DNA of 64,000 nucleotides from Bradyrhizobium sp. WSM3983 (GTDB lineage: Bacteria; Pseudomonadota; Alphaproteobacteria; Rhizobiales; Xanthobacteraceae): contig NZ_AXAY01000037.1 in assembly GCF_000473045.1 (NCBI RefSeq), positions 1 to 64,000 of the forward strand, given 5' to 3'. Below the pieces are notes generated by a model. It did no database searches. It was not told the origin of the DNA and saw only the letters and a program-made list of their open reading frames with translations. Of the stretch, positions 55,551 to 63,731 are shown piece by piece (positions within the stretch are counted from its first letter, which is position 1; each line of letters opens with the position of its first letter). The position numbers and the translations under genes are program-made.

Positions 55551-56816
55551 ATGCGGGAAATTAAACTCCAGGACCTCAAGTCGAAGACGCCGGCCGAGCT
55601 CGTCTCGTTCGCGGAAGAGAACGGGGTCGAGAATGCCAGCACCATGCGCAAGCAGGAGCTGCTATTTGCCATCCTCAAGCAGCTTGCGCTCGCGGAAACC
55701 GACATCGTCGGCGAGGGCGTCGTCGAAGTGCTCTCCGACGGTTTCGGCTTCCTCCGCTCACCCGATGCCAATTATCTGCCGGGCCCTGATGACATCTACG
55801 TTTCGCCCTCGCAGATCCGCCGTTTCGGCCTGCGTACCGGCGACACCATCGAAGGCCACATTCGCAGCCCGAAAGAGGGCGAACGCTATTTTGCGCTGCT
55901 GAAGGTCAACACGCTCAATTTCGAGGACCCGGAAAAGGCTAAGCACAAGGTCAATTTCGACAACCTCACGCCGCTGTTTCCGAATCAGCGCTTCCGCATG
56001 GAAATCGACGATCCGACGCGGAAAGACCTTTCTGCAAGGGTGATCGACATCGTTGCGCCGATCGGCAAGGGCCAGCGCGCGCTGATCGTCGCGCCGCCGC
56101 GCACCGGTAAAACCGTGCTGATGCAGAACATCGCGCACTCGATCACGCACAACCATCCCGAATGCTATCTGATCGTGCTTCTGATCGACGAGCGTCCGGA
56201 AGAAGTCACGGACATGCAGCGCTCGGTGAAGGGCGAGGTCGTGTCGTCGACCTTCGACGAGCCGGCGGTGCGTCACGTCCAGGTCGCCGAGATGGTGATC
56301 GAGAAAGCCAAACGTCTCGTCGAGCACGGCCGCGACGTCGTCATCCTGCTCGATTCGATCACGCGTCTGGGCCGCGCCTACAACACCGTCGTGCCGTCAT
56401 CGGGCAAGGTGCTGACCGGCGGTGTCGACGCCAACGCGCTGCAGCGCCCGAAGCGGTTCTTCGGCGCCGCCCGCAACATCGAGGAGGGCGGCTCGCTGAC
56501 CATCATCGCGACCGCGCTGGTCGACACAGGCAGCCGCATGGACGAAGTCATCTTCGAAGAGTTCAAGGGTACCGGTAACTCGGAACTGATCCTCGACCGC
56601 AAGGTCTCGGACAAGCGCACCTTCCCGGCCATCGACATCTCGCGCTCCGGCACCCGCAAGGAGGAGCTCATCACCGACAATCAGGTGCTGAAGAAGATGT
56701 ACGTGCTCCGCCGCATCCTGAACCCGATGGGCACCATGGACGCGATCGACTTCCTGCTCGACAAGCTGCGCTCGACCAAGAGCAATTCGGAGTTCTTCGA
56801 CTCCATGAACACCTGA
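55551..56816 (+). CDS. rho: Transcription termination factor Rho
   Basis: Hexameric RNA helicase that ends transcripts. The 421-residue protein has an N-terminal helix bundle, the cold-shock RNA-binding fold with VLSDGFGFLRSPDANYLPG, and the RecA-like motor with Walker A VAPPRTGKTVLMQNIA (about 178) and Walker B VVILLDSITRLGRAYNT. Length matches the family. A 249-bp untranslated stretch separates it from hemJ, possibly for autoregulation. Confidence 0.97.
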   Translation: MREIKLQDLKSKTPAELVSFAEENGVENASTMRKQELLFAILKQLALAETDIVGEGVVEVLSDGFGFLRSPDANYLPGPDDIYVSPSQIRRFGLRTGDTIEGHIRSPKEGERYFALLKVNTLNFEDPEKAKHKVNFDNLTPLFPNQRFRMEIDDPTRKDLSARVIDIVAPIGKGQRALIVAPPRTGKTVLMQNIAHSITHNHPECYLIVLLIDERPEEVTDMQRSVKGEVVSSTFDEPAVRHVQVAEMVIEKAKRLVEHGRDVVILLDSITRLGRAYNTVVPSSGKVLTGGVDANALQRPKRFFGAARNIEEGGSLTIIATALVDTGSRMDEVIFEEFKGTGNSELILDRKVSDKRTFPAIDISRSGTRKEELITDNQVLKKMYVLRRILNPMGTMDAIDFLLDKLRSTKSNSEFFDSMNT

Positions 56817-56839
56817 GTCAGGGTACAGCAAGACATCAG

Positions 56840-56865
56840 AGGGCGCCTTCGGGCGCCCTTTTTGT
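56840..56865 (+). terminator. Intrinsic terminator after rho
   Basis: AGGGCGCC-TTCG-GGCGCCCT is a perfect 8-bp stem with a stable TTCG tetraloop, followed by a run of T (tttttg). It begins 24 bp after the rho stop codon. Confidence 0.9.
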
Positions 56866-57021
56866 TGTGTGCGGCTTTGCTGCGGGGAAGGTGCAGCATG
56901 ACGATCAGCTTGGCGCCGCCGCTAAAATTCTTTGATCCTATTGATATACCTAGATTAATACTTGACTTCACTGAATCCGAGCAGCGTTCGCCATAGCGGT
57001 CTTGCAGCGCATGCTGCGCTA

Positions 57022-57040
57022 TATATTGCAATGCAATATA
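57022..57040. promoter_or_regulatory. Perfect 19-bp dyad upstream of mnmE, candidate operator
   Basis: TATATTGCA-A-TGCAATATA is a perfect inverted repeat with one central base, about 90 bp before the mnmE start. A second dyad, AGCGCA-TGC-TGCGCT (57006-57020), lies just upstream. The AT-rich composition stands out in this genome. The half-site does not match a rhizobial regulator I can name with confidence. Confidence 0.5.
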
Positions 57041-57131
57041 GCTATCTCTGCGGATTGCAACGCAGCAAACCGGGGTTACGACCGCCCGAAGGGGATGTTT
57101 GCCTTTTCCCCATGAGCCGGACAAATAGGCC

Positions 57132-58484
57132 ATGCATCCGCGAGACCAGACCATCTTTGCGCTGTCGTCCGGCCGTCCGCCGAGCGCGATCGCAATGATC
57201 CGTGTCTCGGGTCCACAAGCTGGTCTGGTACTGACGGCGCTCGGGGGCAAGCTGCCGGTGCCGCGGCAAGCCAGCCGCCGGCTGCTTCGTGACAGCGAGA
57301 GCCAACCGATCGACGATGCGGTCGTACTCTGGTTTCCGGGGCCGGGGACTGCGACCGGCGAGGATGTCGCCGAATTCCACATCCATGGCGGCCGTGCTGT
57401 GCTATCGGCACTTCTCGCCGCTATTTCTCTAATTCCGAATACGCGCGCGGCTGAGCCTGGCGAGTTCACGCGGCGCGCCTTCGAGAACGGCAAGCTCGAT
57501 CTCACTGAGGCCGAAGGCCTCGACGACCTCATTCACGCCGACACTGATCGTCAGCGCCGCCAGGCGTTGCGTCAGTTGCAGGGCCTGCTCGGCGATCGCG
57601 CGCGTGACTGGCGCGAGCGCATCATCGAGGCGTCCGCACTGATCGAGGCCGGCATCGATTTTTCCGACGAAGGCGATGTGCCGGCGGAATTGATGGCGCC
57701 GGCCATGAAGGCGATCAAGGCGCTGCACGATGAAATTGCAAAGGTCCTTGCGGCACAGGGACAAGCTGAACGCCTGCGCGAAGGCCTGGTGGTGGCGATC
57801 GCCGGCGAGCCGAATGTCGGCAAGTCGACGCTGATCAATCAACTCGCCCGCCGCGAGGTCGCGATTGTCTCGCCGCATGCCGGCACCACGCGCGACGTGA
57901 TCGAGGTGCAGCTCGATCTCGACGGCTATCCCGTCACGGTCATCGACACCGCCGGCATCCGCGAGACCGACGATCCCGTCGAGCAGGAAGGCGTGCGCCG
58001 GGCGAGGGCTCGCGCCGAGGACGCTGACCTCGTGCTGTGGCTGGTGGAGGGGGAGCGCGCCGCAGATCCGGACGCGATGCGGTCGCTCTGGAAGTCCAGC
58101 GACGGTCATCGGCCTAGCAGCTCGGTCTGGATCGTGCGCAACAAGATCGATCTTGGCGGAGCTGCCGCCGGTCTGAGCGGCGAGTTCGGGATATCGGCGA
58201 GCCGGGGCGATGGCATTCCCGAGCTGGTCGATACCCTCGTCAGATTCGCGGCGGACTTTTTCGGAACCACCGAGGGTGCATTGGTGACCCGGGCTCGCCA
58301 ACGAGATCTGTTGACGCGGGCGTCAGATAGCTTGCGCCGAAGTCTGGAGCTCGTAGAAGAGGGCGAGGAACTCGCCGCCGAAGAATTGCGGTCCGCCGCC
58401 TATGCTCTAGGCCGGCTGCTCGGCCGGGTCGACGTCGAGGACGTCCTCGGGGCGATTTTTCAGAAATTTTGCATCGGAAAGTAG
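57132..58484 (+). CDS. mnmE: tRNA modification GTPase MnmE
   Basis: GTPase that, with MnmG, makes the cmnm5 group on wobble uridine 34 of tRNAs. The 450-residue protein has the N-terminal tetrahydrofolate-binding domain, the central G domain with GEPNVGKSTLINQLARREVAI (about 225) and the DTAGIRETDDPVE switch, and ends in the conserved CIGK (catalytic Cys). It lies just after rho and before the parS cluster that separates it from mnmG. Confidence 0.97.
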   Translation: MHPRDQTIFALSSGRPPSAIAMIRVSGPQAGLVLTALGGKLPVPRQASRRLLRDSESQPIDDAVVLWFPGPGTATGEDVAEFHIHGGRAVLSALLAAISLIPNTRAAEPGEFTRRAFENGKLDLTEAEGLDDLIHADTDRQRRQALRQLQGLLGDRARDWRERIIEASALIEAGIDFSDEGDVPAELMAPAMKAIKALHDEIAKVLAAQGQAERLREGLVVAIAGEPNVGKSTLINQLARREVAIVSPHAGTTRDVIEVQLDLDGYPVTVIDTAGIRETDDPVEQEGVRRARARAEDADLVLWLVEGERAADPDAMRSLWKSSDGHRPSSSVWIVRNKIDLGGAAAGLSGEFGISASRGDGIPELVDTLVRFAADFFGTTEGALVTRARQRDLLTRASDSLRRSLELVEEGEELAAEELRSAAYALGRLLGRVDVEDVLGAIFQKFCIGK

Positions 58485-58513
58485 CGCTAGTTCTTCAATG
58501 TAGGACTAGCGCT
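58483..58513 (+). terminator. Hairpin after mnmE (terminator-like)
   Basis: AGCGCTAGT and ACTAGCGCT form a perfect 9-bp stem around a 13-nt loop, starting within the mnmE stop codon. It is followed by ttgttccattgtttggg, only weakly U-rich. It may end mnmE transcripts before the parS cluster. Confidence 0.6.
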
Positions 58514-58547
58514 TGTTCCATTGTTTGGGTTTCGGGCCGTTCAGGCT

Positions 58548-58563
58548 TGTTTCACGTGAAACA
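58548..58563. promoter_or_regulatory. parS site 1
   Basis: TGTTTCACGTGAAACA, a perfect 16-bp palindrome matching the canonical parS bound by ParB. It lies 63 bp after the mnmE stop. Confidence 0.93.
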
Positions 58564-58644
58564 ATGATGGTGTCCCAGCGCGATCTCGGTTGCGCCTGGG
58601 ATCTCGCTTCGCAGATGATGGCAATCGGGCTGGGTGCTCGCGCT

Positions 58645-58711
58645 CGTCATTACGAGGCGCACTTGCGACGAGGCAACCCAGGCTGTCACGCGGAAAGGGA
58701 TTCTGGGTTTC
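58645..58711. repeat. Degenerate intergenic repeat, family E
   Basis: Reads cgtcattacgaggcgcactt, then gcgacgaggcaacccaggct and ggattctgggttt. This is a decayed half of the palindromic element with ends cgtcattgcgagg that is common in Bradyrhizobium by recall; its other arm is missing. It separates parS sites 1 and 2. Confidence 0.55.
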
Positions 58712-58770
58712 ATCCAGCGCGCGTCAGCTAGGCGACATCGCGCGCCTTCCTCTGCTGCACGCCTCCATAT

Positions 58771-58786
58771 TGTTTCACGTGAAACA
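58771..58786. promoter_or_regulatory. parS site 2
   Basis: TGTTTCACGTGAAACA, identical to site 1, 223 bp to its right. Confidence 0.93.
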
Positions 58787-58851
58787 CGAGGCCAACATAC
58801 TTCCTGCTGTGCATGGGGTTGATTTCGCGAAACGAGCCTGCCCAGTCATCC

Positions 58852-58867
58852 CGTTTCACGTGAAACA
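58852..58867. promoter_or_regulatory. parS site 3
   Basis: CGTTTCACGTGAAACA, with the perfect 14-bp core gtttcacgtgaaac, 57 bp upstream of the mnmG start. It may also influence mnmG expression when ParB is bound. Confidence 0.92.
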
Positions 58868-58923
58868 TACGTCCCAGCCAGTTTCCACTTCCGGCTTTCC
58901 TGCCTCTGAGCTAGAAGTCCGCC

Positions 58924-60804
58924 ATGCGTGCAGAGCGAGAAAGTTTCGACGTCATCGTCATTGGCGGCGGCCACGCCGGCTGTGAGGCTGCGGCCGCGGC
59001 GGCCCGAATGGGTGCGACGACCGCTCTGGTAACGCACCGTTTCTCCACTGTCGGCGCGATGTCCTGCAACCCCGCCATCGGCGGTCTCGGCAAGGGCCAT
59101 CTGGTCCGCGAGGTCGATGCTCTCGATGGCCTGATGGGCCGGGTCGGAGATGCCGGGGGCATCCAGTTCCGGGTGCTCAATCGTCGGAAGGGTCCCGCTG
59201 TCCGTGGTCCGCGGGCCCAGGCGGACCGAAAGCTTTATGCCGCCGCCATGCAGGCCGCGATCCAGGAGACCGAGGATCTCTCCGTGATCGAAGGCGAGGC
59301 CGACGAGTTGATCGTGGTTGATGGCCGGGTCACCGAACTGCGGCTGGCGGACGGTCGGGAGCTTCGGGCAGGGGCCGTTGTCATCACCACCGGTACCTTT
59401 CTGCGTGGTCTGATCCATCTCGGTGAGAAGAACTGGCCCGCCGGGCGGGTCGGCGAGGCCCCCGCGATGGGTCTTTCAACCTCCTTTGAACGCGTCGGCT
59501 TCACCCTGGGACGGCTCAAGACCGGGACTCCGCCGCGTCTCGACGGCTCCACGATCGACTGGTCTGCGGTCGAAATGCAGCCCGGCGACGAGCCGCCGGA
59601 GCCGTTCTCGGTGATGACCGAGCGGATCACGACCCCGCAGATCCAGTGCGGGATCACCAGGACCACGGCCGTCACCCATGAGGTGATCCGCGCCAATGTC
59701 CATCGCTCCCCCATGTACTCCGGCCAGATCAAGAGCTCCGGGCCGCGCTATTGTCCCTCGATCGAGGACAAGATCGTCCGCTTTGGCGATCGCGATGGCC
59801 ACCAGATCTTCCTGGAGCCGGAAGGCCTCGACGATACGACCGTCTATCCCAACGGCATCTCGACCTCGCTGCCTGAGGAGGTTCAGCTCGCGATCCTCGC
59901 CAGCATTCCGGGCCTGGAGCGGGCGATGATGGTCCGCCCGGGCTATGCCATCGAATACGACCATATCGATCCTCGCGAGCTTGATCCGACCTTGCAGACC
60001 AAGCGTCTGCGCGGTCTTTTCCTGGCCGGGCAAATCAATGGGACCACGGGATACGAAGAGGCTGCCGGGCAGGGAATCGTGGCCGGCCTGAACGCGGCAC
60101 TCTCCGCCAGTGGCGCTGCGCTCACGGTGTTCGACCGGGCAGACGGCTATCTCGGCGTGATGATCGACGACCTCGTCACCCGCGGGATCAGCGAGCCCTA
60201 TCGGATGTTCACGTCGCGGGCCGAATACCGGCTGACCTTACGGGCGGACAATGCCGATCAGCGCCTGACCGAGAAGGGGATTGCGCTGGGCTGTATCGGC
60301 AGTGCCCGGACCCAGCATCATCGCGCCAAGATGGACGCCCTGAACGCGGCGCGGACGCTGTCGAAGTCGCTGACCATCACCCCGAACGAGGCGATCAAGC
60401 ACGGGCTGTCCCTGAACCGGGATGGCCAGCGCCGCTCGGCCTTCGAGCTCATGGCCTATCCGGACATCGGCTGGAGCCAGGTCCGCGCGATCTGGCCGGA
60501 GCTGTCCGCCATCGAACCTGTGATTGCCACGCATCTCGAGATCGACGCCAAATACGATGTCTATCTTGAGCGCCAGAGCGCCGACGTCGAAGCCTTCCGG
60601 CGCGACGAGGGGATGGTGTTGTCGGAGGTCAATTACCAGCAGGTCCCGGGTCTCTCCAACGAGGTCCGCGCCAAGCTGGAGAAGGCGCGGCCGTTCACGG
60701 TCGGCCAGGCCGGCCGGATCGACGGCATGACGCCGGCGGCACTCGGCATCCTCGCGGCCTATCTTCGTCGCGAGGCGCGCAAGACTTCCAAGGCAATCGC
60801 ATAG
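58924..60804 (+). CDS. mnmG: tRNA uridine-5-carboxymethylaminomethyl modification enzyme MnmG (GidA)
   Basis: FAD-dependent partner of MnmE. The 626-residue protein starts with the dinucleotide motif VIVIGGGHAGCEAAAAAARMG, has MSCNPAIGGLGKGHLVREVDALDG, the second nucleotide site GRVTELRLADGRELRAGAVV-type region, and LFLAGQINGTTGYEEAAGQG. The C-terminal helical tRNA-binding part ends RREARKTSKAIA. Full length and conserved. rsmG starts 9 bp after its stop. Confidence 0.97.
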   Translation: MRAERESFDVIVIGGGHAGCEAAAAAARMGATTALVTHRFSTVGAMSCNPAIGGLGKGHLVREVDALDGLMGRVGDAGGIQFRVLNRRKGPAVRGPRAQADRKLYAAAMQAAIQETEDLSVIEGEADELIVVDGRVTELRLADGRELRAGAVVITTGTFLRGLIHLGEKNWPAGRVGEAPAMGLSTSFERVGFTLGRLKTGTPPRLDGSTIDWSAVEMQPGDEPPEPFSVMTERITTPQIQCGITRTTAVTHEVIRANVHRSPMYSGQIKSSGPRYCPSIEDKIVRFGDRDGHQIFLEPEGLDDTTVYPNGISTSLPEEVQLAILASIPGLERAMMVRPGYAIEYDHIDPRELDPTLQTKRLRGLFLAGQINGTTGYEEAAGQGIVAGLNAALSASGAALTVFDRADGYLGVMIDDLVTRGISEPYRMFTSRAEYRLTLRADNADQRLTEKGIALGCIGSARTQHHRAKMDALNAARTLSKSLTITPNEAIKHGLSLNRDGQRRSAFELMAYPDIGWSQVRAIWPELSAIEPVIATHLEIDAKYDVYLERQSADVEAFRRDEGMVLSEVNYQQVPGLSNEVRAKLEKARPFTVGQAGRIDGMTPAALGILAAYLRREARKTSKAIA

Positions 60805-60806
60805 GC

Positions 60807-60820
60807 GTTTCACGTGAAAC
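60807..60820. promoter_or_regulatory. parS site 4, overlapping the rsmG start codon
   Basis: GTTTCACGTGAAAC, a perfect 14-bp parS core. The GTG at 60814-60816 within it is the first codon of the rsmG reading frame, so ParB binding could affect rsmG transcription locally. Confidence 0.92.
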
Positions 60821-61587
60821 AGCGCGGACCGGGCGGGGACAGACCGCTATCCCGACGACCCGGAGCAGGTGAGGGTGCCCCTCGTCGGTCCGAGCCGGCG
60901 CCGGCCAAGCCGAAGATCGACAAGGCCAGCGCCAACGATCGGGCACTCGACTCCATCATCGCCGCTGACAAGCGTGAGGCGTTGAAGCTCGCGCCCGTTT
61001 CACATGAAACGGAGGCGCGGCTCGATCGCTACATCGCGCTGCTCCGGGAGTGGCAGGCCAAGACCAATCTGATCGCGCCCTCGACTTTGCCAAACCTCTG
61101 GACCCGGCACATTGCCGACTCGCTTCAGCTCGTCGATCTCGCGCCATCCGCCAAGCGCTGGGCCGACCTCGGCAGCGGCGGCGGCTTTCCCGGCGTCGTG
61201 CTGGCCTGCGCCATGGCCGGGACGCCGGATGCCAAGGTTCACCTTGTAGAGCGAATCGCCAAGAAGGCCGCCTTTTTGCGCGAAGCGATTCGCGTCACCA
61301 CATCTCCGGGAATCGTACATCTCGCCGAGATCGGGGATAATGTGGATAGAATCACCGGCTCCGTCGATTGCGTCACCGCGCGTGCGCTGGCTCCGCTACA
61401 TCAGCTCATCGGCTTTGCGGAGCCGCTGATGCGCCAGGGCGCAAAAGCGTTATTTCCGAAGGGTCAAGATGTAGAGGCTGAATTGACCGAAGCCGCTAAA
61501 TATTGGAATATTCAGTCGCGGCTCCACCGAAGCCGGACAGGTGACGGTTGGATCGTCGAGCTGACTTCAGTCGAACGGCGCGGGTGA
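60814..61587 (+). CDS. rsmG: 16S rRNA (guanine527-N7)-methyltransferase RsmG (GidB)
   Basis: Adds the m7G527 mark in 16S rRNA; loss gives low-level streptomycin resistance. The reading frame is 257 residues; the domain starts near residue 60 (VSHETEARLDRYIALLREWQAKTNLIAPS) and has SAM motif I WADLGSGGGFPGVVLA. The first roughly 55 residues (PAPAKPKIDKAS and proline-rich parts) are not conserved, so the true start may be internal, for example at a GTG or TTG; the GTG inside parS is only the longest option. It is followed by parA. Confidence 0.93.
   Translation: MKQRGPGGDRPLSRRPGAGEGAPRRSEPAPAKPKIDKASANDRALDSIIAADKREALKLAPVSHETEARLDRYIALLREWQAKTNLIAPSTLPNLWTRHIADSLQLVDLAPSAKRWADLGSGGGFPGVVLACAMAGTPDAKVHLVERIAKKAAFLREAIRVTTSPGIVHLAEIGDNVDRITGSVDCVTARALAPLHQLIGFAEPLMRQGAKALFPKGQDVEAELTEAAKYWNIQSRLHRSRTGDGWIVELTSVERRG
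60997..61010. promoter_or_regulatory. parS-like variant inside rsmG
   Basis: GTTTCACATGAAAC, one base away from the parS core, in the coding sequence of rsmG. Being one mismatch off and inside a gene, it may be a weak ParB site or chance; the nearby perfect sites make a real weak site plausible. Confidence 0.5.
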
Positions 61588-61614
61588 GCGTTCAGGGGTG
61601 GTGGGGGAATTTTA

Positions 61615-62481
61615 ATGACCGTGATTGACGAGCCGCAGCAAGAGCAGACTTCCCAAGAGAGCAATGAGGTCCCGCATGGTCACCCGCGCATCCTGGCGCT
61701 GGCGAATCAGAAGGGCGGTGTGGGAAAAACAACCACAGCAATCAATCTTGGCACCGCACTCGCTGCGATCGGCGAGCGTGTTTTGATCGTCGACCTCGAT
61801 CCGCAGGGCAACGCCTCGACCGGCCTCGGCATCGATCGTCGCAACCGCTCCTGCTCGACCTATGACGTGCTGATCGGCGAAGCCCCTCTGCGTGAAGCCG
61901 TGGTCTCGACTGCGGTGCCGCGGCTGCACATCGCGCCCTCGACCATGGACCTTTCCGGCCTCGAGCTCGAGCTCGGCACCACGCCGGGCCGCGCCTTCAA
62001 GCTGCGCGACGCGATCGGCGCGCTCAACAACAACGTCTCGCCGGACGCCGATTACACCTATGTGCTGATCGACTGCCCGCCCTCGCTCAACCTGCTCACG
62101 GTGAACGCGATGGCTGCGTCGGATGCGATCCTGGTACCGCTGCAGTGCGAGTTCTTCGCGCTCGAAGGTCTGTCGCAATTGCTGCAGACGGTGGAGCAGG
62201 TGCGCTCGACGCTCAATCCGAACCTGTCGATCCACGGCATCGTGCTGACGATGTTCGACTCGCGCAACAACCTCTCGAACCAGGTCGTCGCCGACGTCCG
62301 CCAATTCATGGGCGAGAAGGTCTACAAGACCATGATTCCGCGCAACGTGCGCATCTCGGAAGCGCCGTCCTACGGCAAGCCGGTGCTGGTCTACGATCTC
62401 AAATGCGTCGGCAGCGAAGCTTACCTGCGGCTCGCCACCGAAGTGATCCAGCGCGAGCGCGAGCTGCGCGTCACGCATTGA
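61615..62481 (+). CDS. parA: Chromosome-partitioning ATPase ParA
   Basis: Walker-type ATPase that moves ParB-parS complexes apart after replication. The 288-residue protein has the deviant Walker A NQKGGVGKTTTAINLGTALA (about 35-54), VLIVDLDPQGNASTGLG, and YVLIDCPPSLNLLTVNAMAAS. The ATG at 61615 lies 27 bp after rsmG. parB follows after 149 bp containing a family B repeat. Confidence 0.97.
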   Translation: MTVIDEPQQEQTSQESNEVPHGHPRILALANQKGGVGKTTTAINLGTALAAIGERVLIVDLDPQGNASTGLGIDRRNRSCSTYDVLIGEAPLREAVVSTAVPRLHIAPSTMDLSGLELELGTTPGRAFKLRDAIGALNNNVSPDADYTYVLIDCPPSLNLLTVNAMAASDAILVPLQCEFFALEGLSQLLQTVEQVRSTLNPNLSIHGIVLTMFDSRNNLSNQVVADVRQFMGEKVYKTMIPRNVRISEAPSYGKPVLVYDLKCVGSEAYLRLATEVIQRERELRVTH

Positions 62482-62487
62482 CCATCC

Positions 62488-62577
62488 GTAGGGTGGGTTA
62501 GCCGAAGGCGTAACCCACCACTGTCTATCTCCGCGGAAACAGAAGAGGTGGGTTGCGCTTCGCTAACCCACCCTACA
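62488..62577. repeat. Palindromic intergenic repeat, family B copy 2
   Basis: Inverted ends gtagggtgggttagcc and gctaacccaccctac with the shared centre tctccgcggaaacagaagagg, nearly the same as 291-367. It lies inside the parA-parB gap, where it could form an mRNA hairpin that lowers parB relative to parA or partly ends transcription. Confidence 0.85.
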
Positions 62578-62630
62578 AGTTTCGAAATTCAGTACTGGAG
62601 TGCTGCAGCGTGAATCCAAGGGAGCTGGCG

Positions 62631-63518
62631 ATGGCCGACGAAGCGCGTTCGCGACTGGGCCGGGGTCTTGCGAGTCTGATCGGTGACGTCGGCGGTGAGG
62701 CTCAGCACGTCGATCGTCCGCGCGCACAGCGCAAGGTGCCGATCGAATTCATCAAGGCCAATCCGCGCAACCCGCGCCGGACTTTTTCGGACACCGAGCT
62801 CAAGGAGCTTTCGGAGTCGATCAAGCAGCACGGCGTGATCCAGCCGATCGTGGTGCGCCCCGTGAAGGGCGCGCAGGACCGCTTTGAGATCATCGCCGGC
62901 GAACGGCGCTGGCGCGCCTCGCAGATGGCTGGCCTGCATGAAGTGCCGATCGTCCCGGTCGACATCAGCGACAGCGATGCGCTGGAATTCGCGATCGTCG
63001 AGAACGTTCAGCGCGAAGACCTCAACCCGATGGAAGAGGCGCAGGGTTATCACGCGCTCGCCAACGAGTTCAAACGCAGCCAGGACGACATCGCAAAGGT
63101 CGTCGGCAAGAGCCGCAGCCATGTCGCCAATATGATGCGGCTGACCAAGTTGCCGGCCGAGGTGCAGGCCTTCATCGCGACCGGTGAGCTGACCGCCGGT
63201 CACGCCCGCGCACTGATCGGCGTGCCCGATCCGCTCGCCGTTGCCAAGCGCATCGTCGCGGAAGGCCTCAACGTCCGCCAGACTGAGGCGCTCGCGCATG
63301 AAGAGGGCGTGCCGGAGCGCAAGCCGCAAAAGGCGCGCGCCACCGGTGGCAAGGAAAAGGACCCAGACACAGTTGACCTGGAGAAGCGCGTCAGCGACGC
63401 CCTCGGCCTCAAGGTCACCGTCAATCACCGCGATCCCGGCGGCTCGGTCCAGATCAACTACCGCAACCTCGATCAGCTCGACGAGGTAATGAAGCGGCTG
63501 GCGAAGGGCGCGCTGTAG
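62631..63518 (+). CDS. parB: Chromosome-partitioning protein ParB
   Basis: CTP-dependent DNA clamp that loads at parS and spreads. The 295-residue protein begins MADEARSRLGRGLASLIGD, has the nuclease-like CTPase domain with GERRWRASQMAGL and IVENVQREDLNPMEEAQGY, the HTH region DIAKVVGKSRSHVANMMRL and a C-terminal dimerisation segment. The ATG at 62631 follows a GGGAGC site; a GTG seven codons earlier is less likely. Confidence 0.97.
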   Translation: MADEARSRLGRGLASLIGDVGGEAQHVDRPRAQRKVPIEFIKANPRNPRRTFSDTELKELSESIKQHGVIQPIVVRPVKGAQDRFEIIAGERRWRASQMAGLHEVPIVPVDISDSDALEFAIVENVQREDLNPMEEAQGYHALANEFKRSQDDIAKVVGKSRSHVANMMRLTKLPAEVQAFIATGELTAGHARALIGVPDPLAVAKRIVAEGLNVRQTEALAHEEGVPERKPQKARATGGKEKDPDTVDLEKRVSDALGLKVTVNHRDPGGSVQINYRNLDQLDEVMKRLAKGAL

Positions 63519-63560
63519 GTCACCGATGTCGTCCTGACCTAGTGCGCAATTGCGCACGGG

Positions 63561-63677
63561 GGGCCGGGACCCATACCGCGTGATCTATCGATTGCAAATG
63601 GCGGCAGTACCAAACTACGAGTCTTCGCCAAACCACGCCCTGTGGTTATGGGTCCCGGCCTTCGCCGGGACGACGCG
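63561..63677. repeat. Inverted repeat element, family C copy 2
   Basis: Contains gggccgggacccataccgcg at one end and tatgggtcccggccttcgcc at the other, the same paired ends and acccatacc/gtatgggt motifs as at 25829-25955. The left end is truncated by other sequence. It lies between the convergent parB and holA genes. Confidence 0.8.
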
Positions 63678-63731
63678 GGGAGACGTCGGCGCGCCGCCTC
63701 CGCATCGCAATGATGTGGTGAGAGCCCGAGC

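Larger units (their letters stand above)
56817..57131. promoter_or_regulatory. rho-mnmE intergenic region
   Basis: A 315-bp gap: the rho terminator at its left end, then an AT-rich island (about 56935-57045, with tattgatatacctagattaa and tacttgacttcac) ahead of mnmE. Strong inverted repeats lie at 57006-57020 and 57022-57040. The mnmE promoter is presumably here; tacttgacttcac contains a TTGACT that could be a -35. Confidence 0.5.
58485..58923. promoter_or_regulatory. mnmE-mnmG intergenic region with three parS sites
   Basis: A 439-bp gap that contains three perfect parS sequences, a degenerate family E repeat (58645-58711) between the first and the second, and the mnmG upstream sequence. 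A TTCGCGAA core at about 58823 is only partly parS-like and is not counted. Centromere function is the main visible role of this stretch. Confidence 0.75.

Noticed and set aside
58820..58834. gatttcgcgaaacgag as a further parS
   Set aside because: Only the TTCGCGAA core is palindromic; it differs from the parS consensus at several central positions.
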